NCBI RefSeq assembly: GCF_029392895.1
Contig: NZ_CP114200.1
Coordinates: forward strand, 5,462,501 to 5,526,500
Direction: 5' to 3'
DNA: 64,000 nt
From: Streptomyces sp. 71268
GTDB taxonomy: Bacteria; Actinomycetota; Actinomycetes; Streptomycetales; Streptomycetaceae
Shown here: positions 11,813-23,352 of the stretch, in pieces
Position numbering within the stretch: position 1 is the first letter of the stretch
Layout of the letters: every line of letters begins with the position of its first letter
Translations under genes and position numbers: made by a program
The notes under the pieces: model-generated
The model's database searches: none
What the model was told of the DNA's origin: nothing
Seen by the model: only the letters and a program-made list of their open reading frames with translations

Positions 11813-12508
11813 GTGGACATCGTCGTGAAGGGCCGCAAGACAGAGGTGCCGGAGCGGTTCCGCAAGCACGTGGCCGAGAAGCTGAAGCTGGAGAAGATCC
11901 AGAAGCTCGACGGCAAGGTGATCAGCCTCGACGTCGAGGTGTCCAAGGAGCACAACCCGCGCCAGGCCGACCGTTCCGACCGAGTGGAGATCACGCTCCG
12001 CTCCCGGGGGCCGGTGATCCGGGCAGAGGCCGCCGCCGCCGATCCGTACGTGGCGCTCGACCTCGCCACGGGCAAGCTGGAGCAGCGCCTGCGCAAGCAG
12101 AACGACAAGCGTCACACCCGGCGTGGCAACGGCCGCATCCCGGCGAGTGACGTCGCGGTGGCCGTGCCGGAGGCCGCCCGGATCAACGGGTCCGGCGAGG
12201 GCGGCGAGGCCGAGGCCGGCGCTGCGGACGGCGTGCCCACCACGAGGATGGGGCCGCTTGAGGTGCGCGGCGAGGGCCCGCTCATCGTCCGCGAGAAGAC
12301 GCACGCGGCGGCACCGATGACGCTCGACCAGGCCCTGTACGAAATGGAGTTGGTCGGCCATGACTTCTACTTGTTCGTCGACTCGGACACCAACCACCCG
12401 AGCGTGGTGTACCGGCGACACGGCTACGACTATGGCGTGATCCACCTCAAGACGGAGGCGTTCGTCGGCGAGGAGCCGGGTGGCGCCGGCGGCGCGCTCG
12501 GCGGCTGA
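11813..12508 (+). CDS. hpf: Long-form ribosome hibernation promoting factor
   Basis: A 231-aa protein. The N-terminal S30AE domain (about 1-105; VDIVVKGRKTEVPERF) binds the 30S subunit. A variable linker (about 105-165) leads to the C-terminal dimerisation domain (about 170-228, with YLFVDSDT and VVYRRHGYDYGVIHL), so this is the long form that pairs 70S ribosomes into 100S dimers. GTG 11813 is chosen because GGAG lies 6 nt upstream and it gives the usual N-terminus; an ATG at 11756 would add 19 unrelated residues. A terminator hairpin follows at 12688-12723. Confidence 0.93.
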   Translation: MDIVVKGRKTEVPERFRKHVAEKLKLEKIQKLDGKVISLDVEVSKEHNPRQADRSDRVEITLRSRGPVIRAEAAAADPYVALDLATGKLEQRLRKQNDKRHTRRGNGRIPASDVAVAVPEAARINGSGEGGEAEAGAADGVPTTRMGPLEVRGEGPLIVREKTHAAAPMTLDQALYEMELVGHDFYLFVDSDTNHPSVVYRRHGYDYGVIHLKTEAFVGEEPGGAGGALGG

Positions 12509-12687
12509 TCCCCGCCTGTTCCGCGTCTGACCCTCGGCTGACCACGGTCGATGGCGAGCCCGGCCCGGCGTCGGCGCCGCAGGGCGCGGCACGCGAAGTT
12601 GGGGATCAACGTGGTGAACCGATGAGAGCTGACTGAATTGATGTACGAGGCGCGGTGACGGCCGTGTCCCGTACGACGGTGTAGGTG

Positions 12688-12723
12688 GTGCCCCGGGAGG
12701 GCCGAGTTGGCCCTCCGGGGCAC
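12688..12723 (+). terminator. Terminator downstream of hpf
   Basis: GTGCCCCGGGAGGGCC (12688-12703) pairs with GGCCCTCCGGGGCAC (12709-12723) around loop GAGTT, with one bulged G and no T-run. It lies in the 356-bp hpf to response-regulator interval, so the next gene probably has its own promoter. Confidence 0.75.
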
Positions 12724-12864
12724 TACGGTGCGGATGGCGGGAGCACCGGGCCACCCCGCGGGCATGGAATCATGGCGGCGTGGTCAATCGGCGCTCGGTG
12801 GGGACTGGTTGGCGTGCAGAGCTAGGTGAAACCGCAAGGCCACGGCCTTCATGGGGGAGGAACG

Positions 12865-13608
12865 ATGGCGGACAGCTTCGGGCCCGTGCCCGACGATGAC
12901 GACGGTGACGGCGTCGACGTCGGAACGGACAGGGGCGAGTCGCGCAAGGAGCCGATCCGGGTCCTCGTTGTGGACGATCACGCGCTCTTCCGCCGAGGAC
13001 TGGAGATCGTACTCGCGCAGGAAGTGGACATCCAGGTCATTGGCGAGGCCGGGGATGGGGCTGAGGCCGTCGAGAAGGCGGCGGACCTGCTTCCCGACAT
13101 CGTGTTGATGGATGTCCGCATGCCCAAGCGGGGCGGGATCGAGGCGTGTACCGCCATCAAGGAGGTGGCCCCCAGCGCCAAGATCATCATGCTGACGATC
13201 AGCGACGAGGAGGCCGATCTCTACGACGCGATCAAGGCCGGCGCCACCGGATACCTGCTCAAGGAGATCTCCACCGACGAGGTGGCGACCGCGATCCGGG
13301 CCGTTGCCGACGGACAGTCGCAGATCAGCCCGTCCATGGCGTCCAAGCTGCTGACCGAGTTCAAGTCGATGATCCAGCGCACCGACGAGCGGCGCCTTGT
13401 GCCCGCGCCTCGACTGACCGACCGCGAGCTTGAGGTGCTCAAGCTCGTCGCCACCGGGATGAACAACCGCGATATCGCGAAGGAGTTGTTCATCAGCGAG
13501 AACACGGTCAAGAACCACGTCCGCAACATCCTGGAGAAGCTGCAGCTCCATTCGCGCATGGAAGCGGTGGTGTACGCGATGCGCGAGAAGATCCTCGAAA
13601 TCAGGTGA
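12865..13608 (+). CDS. NarL/LuxR-type response regulator, orphan
   Basis: A 247-aa protein. An acidic N-terminal extension (1-30) precedes a receiver domain (about 31-150) with VDDHALFRRG, Asp83 in LMDVRMP, Thr in MLTISD and Lys in LLKEIS. The LuxR-type helix-turn-helix (about 187-245) reads LTDRELEVLKLVATG then ENTVKNHVRNIL. ATG 12865 has GGGGGAGG 4-5 nt upstream. No histidine kinase gene is adjacent, so the partner is unknown. A homologue sits after hpf in S. coelicolor (recalled, not checked). A 12-bp terminator hairpin follows immediately. Confidence 0.9.
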   Translation: MADSFGPVPDDDDGDGVDVGTDRGESRKEPIRVLVVDDHALFRRGLEIVLAQEVDIQVIGEAGDGAEAVEKAADLLPDIVLMDVRMPKRGGIEACTAIKEVAPSAKIIMLTISDEEADLYDAIKAGATGYLLKEISTDEVATAIRAVADGQSQISPSMASKLLTEFKSMIQRTDERRLVPAPRLTDRELEVLKLVATGMNNRDIAKELFISENTVKNHVRNILEKLQLHSRMEAVVYAMREKILEIR

Positions 13609-13613
13609 CGGGT

Positions 13614-13644
13614 CGCGACGGCCGCACCTGAGGCGGCCGTCGCG
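13614..13644 (+). terminator. Terminator of the orphan response regulator
   Basis: CGCGACGGCCGC (13614-13625) and GCGGCCGTCGCG (13633-13644) form a perfect 12-bp stem with a 7-nt loop, 5 nt after the stop codon. Confidence 0.85.
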
Positions 13645-13866
13645 GAGCCGAACGCGACCGTGCGGCGGCGGCTGACCGGTGGTGGTTGATCGGAGCCTGG
13701 CCAACGACGCACGGCGCACGGCGCACGGCGGACGGCCGGGGACACCGTGGGGTACCAGTGGCCAGGCGGGGCGGAGCGCCCCTCCCGGCCGAGGCGCCCC
13801 TGCCCCGAGACACCCCCGACCCCGAGGTGCCCCTGCCCCGGGGCGCGCACCAGGGTCGGGAAGCCG

Positions 13867-15087
13867 TCAGGCGAGGGCGGCGGTGAGTGGGGCGGCCAGG
13901 TCGGGGTGGTTCACGCGCTCGATCCGTACGGCATCGCAGCCCACCCACTCGGCGGCCTCGCGCAGGGCGCGGGCCATGGGGGCCACGTCCTTCGCGCCCC
14001 GGAGCGAGAGCTGTCGGGCCACCAGCGTCGTGCCCTCCCGGGCCGGGTCCACGCGGCCCACCAGCTTGCCGCCGGTGAGCAGGGGCATCGCGAAGTAGCC
14101 GTGTATCCGCTTGGGCTTCGGCACATACGCCTCAAGCCGGTGGGTGAAGTCGAAGAGGCGCTGGGTGCGCGGCCGGTCCCAGACCAGCGAGTCGAACGGC
14201 GACAGCAGCGTCGTCCGGTGTCGCTCCCGGCGCCCCGCGGACTCCGCGGCGAGCGCGGCCGGGTCGGCCCAGGCCGGCTTGTCCCATCCCTTGACCTCGA
14301 CCGGCGTCAGCCCCGTACTGGCGATGACGGCGTCCACCTGCTCGTTCCTGATCCGGTGGTAGTCGGCGAGGTCCGCGCGTGTGGCCACGCCCATCGCCGC
14401 GCCGGCCTGTGCGACCAGCCGCCGCAGGCACTCCGCGTCCGGCAGGTCGTCGTGCAGCAGGTCCCCCGGGATCGCGCGCTCGGCCAGGTCGTAGACCCGC
14501 TTCCAGCCGCGCCGCTCGGTGCAGACGACCTCGCCGTACATCAGGGCGCGCTCGACGGCGACCTTCGTCGCCGACCAGTCCCACCACTCGCCGCCGTTCT
14601 TCGCGCCGCCCAGTTCGGTGGCGGTCAGCGGGCCCTCGGCGCGCAACTGGGCGATGACCTTCTCGTAGACACCGGCCGGCAGGTCGTGGTGCCACTGGGG
14701 GCGGTCGCGGTACGCGCGGCGCCGGAAGGCGAAGTGCGGCCACTCCTCGACCGGCAGGATGCAGGCGGCGTGGGACCAGTACTCGAAGCTGTGCGTCTCC
14801 GTCCAGTACGCGGCCTCCACGGTGTCGCGGCCGACGGCGCCGAGCCGGGCGTACGGGACCAGTTCGTGGGACCTGGCCAGGACGGAGATGGTGTCCAACT
14901 GCACCGCTCCCAGCGAGCGCAACACCCCGCGCACGCCCGCCCGTTGGTCCCGCGCGCCCAGCAGCCCCTGGGCGCGCAGCGCGATGCGGCGGGCCTCGTC
15001 GGCGGACAGGGTGACCTCGGGGCGCGCGGGTGGCGTCGCCGCGTCGGTAGCGCGTGCGACGCGGCTCGCTGACAGGGGAGTTGTCAT
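13867..15087 (-). CDS. YcaQ-like winged-helix DNA glycosylase
   Basis: A 406-aa protein of the HTH_42 / YcaQ-AlkZ family: tandem winged-helix DNA glycosylases that excise bulky alkylated bases and unhook interstrand crosslinks. The catalytic signature AVQLDTISVLARSHE contains the Q-phi-D motif of the YcaQ branch (Gln63, Asp65) rather than the QxQ of antibiotic-cluster AlkZ proteins. Other family landmarks are WPHFAFRR, LLSPFDSLVWDRPRTQRLF and HGYFAMPLLTGGKLVGRVDP. The ATG at 15087 starts the conserved part; longer upstream frames are low-complexity. No clear Shine-Dalgarno precedes it. It is oriented opposite to its upstream neighbours and stands alone. Confidence 0.85.
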   Translation of the reverse strand: MTTPLSASRVARATDAATPPARPEVTLSADEARRIALRAQGLLGARDQRAGVRGVLRSLGAVQLDTISVLARSHELVPYARLGAVGRDTVEAAYWTETHSFEYWSHAACILPVEEWPHFAFRRRAYRDRPQWHHDLPAGVYEKVIAQLRAEGPLTATELGGAKNGGEWWDWSATKVAVERALMYGEVVCTERRGWKRVYDLAERAIPGDLLHDDLPDAECLRRLVAQAGAAMGVATRADLADYHRIRNEQVDAVIASTGLTPVEVKGWDKPAWADPAALAAESAGRRERHRTTLLSPFDSLVWDRPRTQRLFDFTHRLEAYVPKPKRIHGYFAMPLLTGGKLVGRVDPAREGTTLVARQLSLRGAKDVAPMARALREAAEWVGCDAVRIERVNHPDLAAPLTAALA

Positions 15088-15517
15088 GCCGGACACAGTA
15101 AACGGTGGCACTGACAACGCCGTCGGGCGCGCGGCCCGCCGTGGCGCGGGGCCGATGGCGGGCCCACGGAGCCGGCGTTGTCCCACGATCGAGTGAGCCC
15201 AGCGCCCCGCCCAAGCCTCGCCCGGGCCCGCCAGAGCCCCGCTCGACCCTGGCCCGAACCCCGCTGGGACCCCGCCCGAGCCTCGCCCGAGTCCGCCGGG
15301 ACCTCATTCACCACGCCGGGCGGGCCCCACGGCCGGTCCGCCTACCGAGCCGGACGCCGGGGACGAAACCGGCACCCGCCCCCGCGCCGCCCAGCCGCCC
15401 CCGCTGCCCGACCGGCGACCGCCCCCCGCTACCCGTCCGGCGACCGCACCACTCCACCCGGGCGACCGCCCCGCCCCGTGCCGCCCGGCGACCGCCCCGC
15501 CCCGTGCCGCCCGTGAG
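15088..15517 (+). other. Intergenic, C-rich low-complexity
   Basis: The 430 bp between the glycosylase start and the acetyltransferase stop are dominated by CCCGCC/GAGCC runs. Nothing gene-like is seen. A 26-bp tandem duplication lies at its right end. Confidence 0.6.
15461..15512 (+). repeat. 26-bp perfect tandem duplication
   Basis: Positions 15461-15486 and 15487-15512 are identical head-to-tail copies beginning GGCGACCGCCCCGCC. They end 5 nt before the acetyltransferase stop codon. Confidence 0.9.
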
Positions 15518-16108
15518 TCAGGACGGTTGCGGGCCAGGCAGGTACGGGGTCGGGCTCGGGAGGTTGAGGTCGCTGGGGAGGAGGGAGCCGATCCAGGAGT
15601 CGCGGCGGGTGCCCGCGTGCGGGATGCGGGCGCGCAGGGTGCCCTCCCGTTGGAAGCCGAGCGAGCGCGCGACGGCCCAGGAGCCCTCGTTGCCGACCTC
15701 GGCGTACCACTCCATGCGCTCCACGCCCAGCTCGCCGAAGGCCCAGTCGATCATGCGGCGGGCGGCTTCGACGGTGTAGCCGCGGCCACGGTGTTCCTTA
15801 ACCGTCCAGTAGCCGATCTCCGCCTGCCGCTCCGGGCCGGCCAGCTCCAGGCGGACCAGGCCCATGGCGCCCACGAGCACGCCGTCGTCCTTCGTGACCA
15901 CGGCGAGGCTGTACGAGGTGTTGTCACGCCAGCCGTTCGGGACCATCTCGGTGACGAAGTTCTCGGCGTGCTCGCGCAGGTAGGGCGAGGGCACGTTCGT
16001 CCAGCGCGGAATGTCCGGGTCCTGGCAGGCGGCGAAGACGGCGTCCACGTCGGACGCCTCGAACGGGCGCAGGACCAGGCGAGGGGTGGTGAGTATCAGG
16101 GGCTCCAT
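15518..16108 (-). CDS. GNAT family N-acetyltransferase (RimJ/RimL-like)
   Basis: A 196-aa acetyltransferase of the RimJ/RimL type: LTTPRLVLRPFEASD near the N-terminus, IGYWTVKEHRGRGYTVEA (acetyl-CoA binding loop, R-x-x-G-x-G/A variant) and NEGSWAVARSLGFQREG. The substrate cannot be told from sequence; relatives modify ribosomal protein N-termini, antibiotics or small amines. ATG 16108 is the start of homology. It is not in an operon. Confidence 0.88.
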   Translation of the reverse strand: MEPLILTTPRLVLRPFEASDVDAVFAACQDPDIPRWTNVPSPYLREHAENFVTEMVPNGWRDNTSYSLAVVTKDDGVLVGAMGLVRLELAGPERQAEIGYWTVKEHRGRGYTVEAARRMIDWAFGELGVERMEWYAEVGNEGSWAVARSLGFQREGTLRARIPHAGTRRDSWIGSLLPSDLNLPSPTPYLPGPQPS

Positions 16109-16732
16109 GGATCGAGTGTGGTCGCTCCACCCGGTGTGCGAAAACCATTTTGTACTCCGGCGTGGGGGGACGGCCCGAGTCCCTCGCACCTCACCGGCCA
16201 GGCCGGCGATGCGGGGCCGGACGGTGCGGGGCCGGGCGGTGTACGGCTCCGGGGCGGAGGCGAGGTGTGCGGCCGGGGCGGGCGGCGCGCCGGGCTCCGC
16301 GCGGCCGGAGGGGGCGTCGTGCGGATGGCGGGGTGCCGTTCCCCGTACGAAGGGTGTGGCGCCGCCTCCCGTACGGATGACGTGGGTCTGTCGCGCGCGA
16401 AGGGGCGGGGGGAGCGGGCGCCGGCGGCGGTTCGCGTGGTCACGATGCGTAATTGCCACGCGTGGGCGGGCGAGTGGGGAACGGGACCGGCCGTGTCTCG
16501 TGGGGCTGGAGAGGCGGTGGTGGTCCCGCCCTTCCGGGGGGTCTCCAGGCACCTTCGGCGGGGTTCGCGCGTTGGGAACAGAGGGCGATAGCGAGCCTTC
16601 GTGCCGACGGACCTCCCGGGGCAGGCTGGTCCTGACTTACGATGGCCGTTGCGGCAGGCCCCGTGGCCCCCGATAATGCCGCGCTAGCGCACCCGAACCG
16701 TGCCAGGTCCGACCGGCAAGGAGCCAGCCTAC
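16109..16732 (+). other. Upstream region of secA
   Basis: A 624-bp interval between the divergent acetyltransferase and secA. It must contain the secA promoter, but I see no confident -35/-10 pair. Several overlapping frames are open but compositionally unlike genes. The only clear signal is AAGGAG at 16718-16723, which fixes the secA start. Confidence 0.5.
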
Positions 16733-19588
<2,856 letters not shown>

Positions 19589-19627
19589 GACGTCATGACC
19601 CACCGGGGCGGTGTGAGCCGCTCCGGA

Positions 19628-19664
19628 CCGAGGGCCCGGCATCGTCGCGATGCCGGGCCCTCGG
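19628..19664 (+). terminator. secA terminator
   Basis: A 17-bp perfect stem: 19628-19644 (CCGAGGGCCCGGCATCG) and 19648-19664, with a 3-nt loop, 40 nt after the secA stop. No T-run. It may also stop the convergent Rv3235-family gene. Confidence 0.85.
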
Positions 19665-19876
19665 CGCGTTCGGTCGCGGGTGCCCAGGGCTGGCCTGGGC
19701 CGCGCCGGGCCCGGCCGGACCAGGGTCGCTCCCGCGGTGGTACGGGTTGAGTAGTGGGCCCCCACACGGCCGGCCTCGGTCGGTCTTCCCCGCGTCGCCG
19801 GGCTCGTGTCGGGCCCGCTGTCACGCCGGTGGCCTGCCTGGCTCGGCGGTCACGACGGTCAGGGCGGTGGCGGCGG

Positions 19877-20569
19877 TCACGGCGGCCCGGGGTGGCCCGG
19901 TGGGTGGCCGAGGTCGATCGCGGCGCAGCGCCAGCGGCCGTCGGCGCCCTCCTCAAGCCGGAAGGCCAGCGCCCGCAGCCGGTCGCCGGCCGCGATGCGG
20001 GCGAACGCCTCGATGACCCAGGGCTCGGGGCGGAACTCGTCGCAGTGCCGCACGACCGGCGGCCACACCCGTGGGCCCAGCCCGGCCGGGTGCGTGCGGG
20101 CCGCGGCGCGGGCCGTGACGCTCGTGGTCGCGGCGCTCGTGTTCGTGGGCGGGCACAGGCTCGGGTGCGGGGCGAGGCGGGTCAACTGGTCGTACGCGGC
20201 GCCCTGGGTGTGGCCGAGCATCCAGTGCACCGGGCGCTGACCGCTGAGGGTCAGCAGCAGCCGGTTGGCGAACCAGTAGCGGGGCAGCCGTTCGCGGGCG
20301 CGGTGCCGGGCGGCCAGGTCCGCGCCGCCGGGGCACCGCTGGTCGCGCCGGCGTGGCGGGCCGCTGTGCTGCCTCGGCACCCGGTGCCCGCCGGGGCCGG
20401 CTCCGATCGCGGCCCCGGGGCCCACCGCTCCCACCGCTCCCGGCGCGCCGTCGGCCCGCGTCCCGGTGCGTGGCAGGGCGGCCGGCTCCGTACGAGGCGG
20501 CGCGGGGCGGGCGTGTGTGGTGGTGCTCGCGGCCCCTCGCGTGGCTGTCCCGTTGCTCCGTCGCTCCAT
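19877..20569 (-). CDS. Rv3235 family protein
   Basis: A 230-aa protein. The first 85 residues are low-complexity Pro/Arg/Gly. The conserved half (about 90-222) has LLTLSGQRPVHWMLGH, YDQLTRLAP and the end RLEEGADGRWRCAAIDLG, which match the Rv3235 family found next to secA in mycobacteria and streptomycetes. Its function is unknown. The start is uncertain because the N-terminal part is unconserved. It converges with secA, which agrees with the conserved synteny. Confidence 0.72.
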   Translation of the reverse strand: MERRSNGTATRGAASTTTHARPAPPRTEPAALPRTGTRADGAPGAVGAVGPGAAIGAGPGGHRVPRQHSGPPRRRDQRCPGGADLAARHRARERLPRYWFANRLLLTLSGQRPVHWMLGHTQGAAYDQLTRLAPHPSLCPPTNTSAATTSVTARAAARTHPAGLGPRVWPPVVRHCDEFRPEPWVIEAFARIAAGDRLRALAFRLEEGADGRWRCAAIDLGHPPGHPGPP

Positions 20570-20878
20570 CCGTCACGCGCCCCCGTCGTCCCGGCCCGGC
20601 GTCGATACCGGGCAGTAGCTTTCGTTGCGTGACTTCTACCGGCGGGGTTCGGGTCCGGGCAACGCCGAAGTGGGGGTGGGAGCCTCGCTGTGTGTGACCA
20701 CCTATCTGGGTGAATCCCGAGAAGGGGAGCGGGACAGCTCTTGCGCCCGGGGCGAGGTGGTGCACGCGGTACGGCACGGGCCGGAGCCCCTCCTCCGAAG
20801 GGGGACCGGCGCGCTTATGCTTGCGGGCGGCACGGCTCCGCGTGCCGTGACGGACATGTCTTTACGAAAGCGGCGAAC
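20570..20878 (+). other. Divergent promoter region
   Basis: 309 bp between the Rv3235-family gene (minus) and the DUF6912-like gene (plus). A short inverted repeat, CGGCACG/CGTGCCG, lies near 20829-20848. No promoter boxes are confidently marked. Confidence 0.45.
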
Positions 20879-21385
20879 ATGCGCGTGTACGTCCCCCTGA
20901 CCCTCCCCGGCCTCGCCGAGGCGCTCCAGGCGGGCGAGCTGGGCCCGGCCCCGCTGGACGCCTACGCGGTGACGCCGGCGCTGCGCGAGTGGTACGTCTC
21001 GGACGACATCGAGGAGCTGGAGTACGCGGCGCTCAACCGGGCCGCGGCGGCCTCGCTGCGCCAGCTCGCCGGCACCCCCTCGGCGCCCCGCCGTCGCGTG
21101 GTCGTGGCGGTAGACGTGGCGGACGGCCAGGCCGTCGCCGACCCGGACCGTGGCCTCGACCAGTCGGCCCTTGGGGAAGTGCGCGTCGCCACCGCCATCC
21201 CGCTGAGCAAGGCCGCCGCGGTGCACATGGACGGGCCGGACGCGGAGGCGGACGTGAGCGCCGCGGCCGCCGCGCTCGGCGCGGCCGACCAGGGCGACGA
21301 CGACGCCCAGTTCACGGTGGACGGGGCCGAGGACCACGAGCTGCTGTGGTACGCGACCCAGGAGATCCCCAACCTCATCGACTGA
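20879..21385 (+). CDS. DUF6912-like protein of unknown function
   Basis: A 168-aa soluble protein beginning MRVYVPLTLPGLAEAL, with LREWYVSDDIEELEYAAL and ending LLWYATQEIPNLID. This pattern is conserved next to secA in actinobacteria (from memory, family DUF6912). No catalytic motif is visible and no function is known. ATG 20879 begins the conserved region; GAAAG upstream is a weak ribosome-binding site. Confidence 0.8.
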   Translation: MRVYVPLTLPGLAEALQAGELGPAPLDAYAVTPALREWYVSDDIEELEYAALNRAAAASLRQLAGTPSAPRRRVVVAVDVADGQAVADPDRGLDQSALGEVRVATAIPLSKAAAVHMDGPDAEADVSAAAAALGAADQGDDDAQFTVDGAEDHELLWYATQEIPNLID

Positions 21386-21563
21386 GCCCCGGGCCCTCGG
21401 GCCCTCGGGCCCTGGCCCGCCCGGGTCCGCGCGGCCCCGGGGTTGCCCGGTCCCTGGTCTGCCCGACCGCCGGGGGTGCCCGGCGCGGGTCCCCGCCGGC
21501 GGTTCGGCGGGAGTTGGCGAACGCGTGGGTCGGCTGTCAGAGGTGCCGGGTACCGTCGAAGGC

Positions 21564-22226
21564 ATGGGTAAGCGCGAGACGCACATCATCTGGGACTGGA
21601 ACGGCACCCTCTTCCACGACATCGACGCCGTGATCGCGGCCACCAACGCCGCGTTCGCCGAGATCGGCCTCGACCCCATCACCCTTGAGCGCTATCGCGA
21701 GCTGTACTGCGTGCCCATCCCGCGCTTCTACGAGCGCCTCATGGGCCGACTGCCGACGCCGCGGGAGTGGGAGCAGATGGACGTGGCGTTCCAGCGCCAG
21801 TACGCGGCGCGGCGGGCCGCCTGCCGGCTCGCCGCAGGCGCGGAGGCGCTGCTCGAACGCTGGCAGACCACGGGGCGCACGCAGTCCCTGCTCTCCCTGT
21901 ACGAGCACGACAACCTGGTGCCCCTGGTGCGCGGCTTCGGCATCGAGTCGCGCTTCGTCCACGTGCAGGGGCGTACGGGGCCGTCCGGCGGCGGCAAGGC
22001 GGAGGACATGGTGCGCCACCTCGCGCGGCTCGACGGGGTGCGGGCGGGCCGGACCGTGGTGATCGGCGACGCGCTCGACGACGCGCTGGCCGCGCGGCAG
22101 GTCGGGGCGCACGCCGTGCTCTACTCCGGCGGCTCGCACAGCCGGGCCAGCCTCGCGGCGGCCGGGGTGCCCATCGCCGACACGTTGGCCGAGGCCATCG
22201 AGCTGGCCGAGGAGCTGACGGCCTGA
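21564..22226 (+). CDS. HAD family hydrolase (phosphoglycolate phosphatase-like)
   Basis: A 220-aa HAD-superfamily phosphatase. Motif I is WDWNGTL with nucleophile Asp11; the usual second Asp (position +2) is Asn13, as in a subgroup of actinobacterial HADs. Motif II Ser/Thr is around LLSLY, a Lys lies in GGGKAEDM, and motif IV is VIGDALDDALAA. A helical cap covers about 20-90. The substrate is unknown. ATG 21564 is preceded by GAAGG; the preceding 178-bp gap has GGGCCCTC repeated three times near 21390. Confidence 0.88.
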   Translation: MGKRETHIIWDWNGTLFHDIDAVIAATNAAFAEIGLDPITLERYRELYCVPIPRFYERLMGRLPTPREWEQMDVAFQRQYAARRAACRLAAGAEALLERWQTTGRTQSLLSLYEHDNLVPLVRGFGIESRFVHVQGRTGPSGGGKAEDMVRHLARLDGVRAGRTVVIGDALDDALAARQVGAHAVLYSGGSHSRASLAAAGVPIADTLAEAIELAEELTA

Positions 22227-22253
22227 TGACGTCCCGCCCGCCGCCCGTGCCAC

Positions 22254-22278
22254 GGCACCGCGCCCGCCGCGCGGTGCC
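22254..22278. terminator. Bidirectional terminator
   Basis: GGCACCGCGC (22254-22263) and GCGCGGTGCC (22269-22278), a perfect 10-bp stem with a 5-nt loop, in the 68-bp gap between two convergent genes. Confidence 0.7.
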
Positions 22279-22294
22279 CGCGGCCCGCGCGCCC

Positions 22295-22861
22295 TCAGCT
22301 CACCGGGGCCTTGTCCCGAAGCACCGTCAGGAACGCGCGCATCCACGCCGGGTGGTCCGACCAGCCGCGCGCGGAGACCAGCGCCCCGTCCACGACGACC
22401 TCGGCGTCCTGGAAGGTGGCCCCCGCCGCCTGCATGTCGAGTTCGAGGGCCGGGTAGGCGGTGACGCGGCGCCCGCGCAGGCTGTCGGTGGCGGCGGTCA
22501 ACTGCGGGCCGTGGCAGATCTGGGCCACGGGCTTGTCCGCGTCGAAGAACGCCTTGACCACCTTCCGCAGCTCGCCGTCGTTGCGCAGGTACTCCGGCGC
22601 CCGGCCGCCCGGGATCACCAGGGCGGCGTACTCGCCCGGCTCGACCTCGGCGAAGGACAGGTCGGCGGGCCAGGTGTAGCCGGGCTTCTCGGTGTAGGTG
22701 TCGAAGCCGTCCTCGAAGTCGTGGACGACGAAGCGCAGCGTCCTGCGGGCCGGCGCCGCGATGTGCACCTCGTAGCCCTCCTCGCGCAGCCGCTGGTAGG
22801 GGTAGAGCACCTCCAGGGACTCCGCCGCGTCGCCCGTCACGATGAGGATCCTCGCCGTCAT
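22295..22861 (-). CDS. DJ-1/PfpI family protein
   Basis: A 188-aa protein of the DJ-1/PfpI class I amidotransferase-like superfamily. It has the nucleophile elbow AQICHGPQL (Cys116), VIPGGRAPEYL (83-92) with the conserved acidic residue near Glu90, and the hydrophobic strand RILIVTGD at the N-terminus. Relatives include stress-induced deglycase, protease or chaperone-like proteins; the activity here is not determined. ATG 22861 has GGAGGTG upstream; a GTG at 22870 is also possible. It is convergent with the HAD gene. Confidence 0.88.
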   Translation of the reverse strand: MTARILIVTGDAAESLEVLYPYQRLREEGYEVHIAAPARRTLRFVVHDFEDGFDTYTEKPGYTWPADLSFAEVEPGEYAALVIPGGRAPEYLRNDGELRKVVKAFFDADKPVAQICHGPQLTAATDSLRGRRVTAYPALELDMQAAGATFQDAEVVVDGALVSARGWSDHPAWMRAFLTVLRDKAPVS

Positions 22862-23352
22862 GCCGCCCACCTCCGCGGTGCGCCGACGGGGCTGGCCCGG
22901 GCGGCGCTAGCTCCGAACTGTCCGTTTTGTTCACCGTGCATCGCCGCGCGCCGTTTGCCAACCCCTCCGGGCCCGCTCGGCGACTTCCTGCCGCGCGTGG
23001 CGCGCCTTGGTCCGTTTCGTCAAAGTCCGGGGTCCAGATTTGTACATATCCGGCCGATGACGGCGAGCGGGTGGGGAGCGATAGCCTTACGCCGTGATCA
23101 GCGCGATATCCCACGAGGGCGGAGCTGCCCTCTCACCTGGCCTTCGTCAGGCGGGACCCCAGCGCCCGGAGCACCATAGTGCCCGGGCCGCCGCTGATTC
23201 CCTTCCGCAGGGTTGTTGGCCACATTTGGTCAAGACCGACCCGGCTGTCGCTCATTCCCGCATAACGTCGACAGTGACCGGCGATCCCGCGTCTCGACGT
23301 CATGCCACCGCACATCGATGTCACGCAACGGCGCGCGACAGGAGCAGAGGAA
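22862..23352 (+). other. Upstream region of NAD-glutamate dehydrogenase
   Basis: 491 bp between the divergent PfpI gene and gdh. It is somewhat less GC-rich around 22910-23060 and 23220-23290, which fits promoter regions, but no consensus pair is clear. AGAGGAA directly before 23353 is the ribosome-binding site. Confidence 0.5.

Noticed and set aside
15105..15779. Plus-strand 224-aa frame after the glycosylase
   Set aside because: Pro/Arg repeats from C-rich intergenic DNA and antisense to the acetyltransferase.
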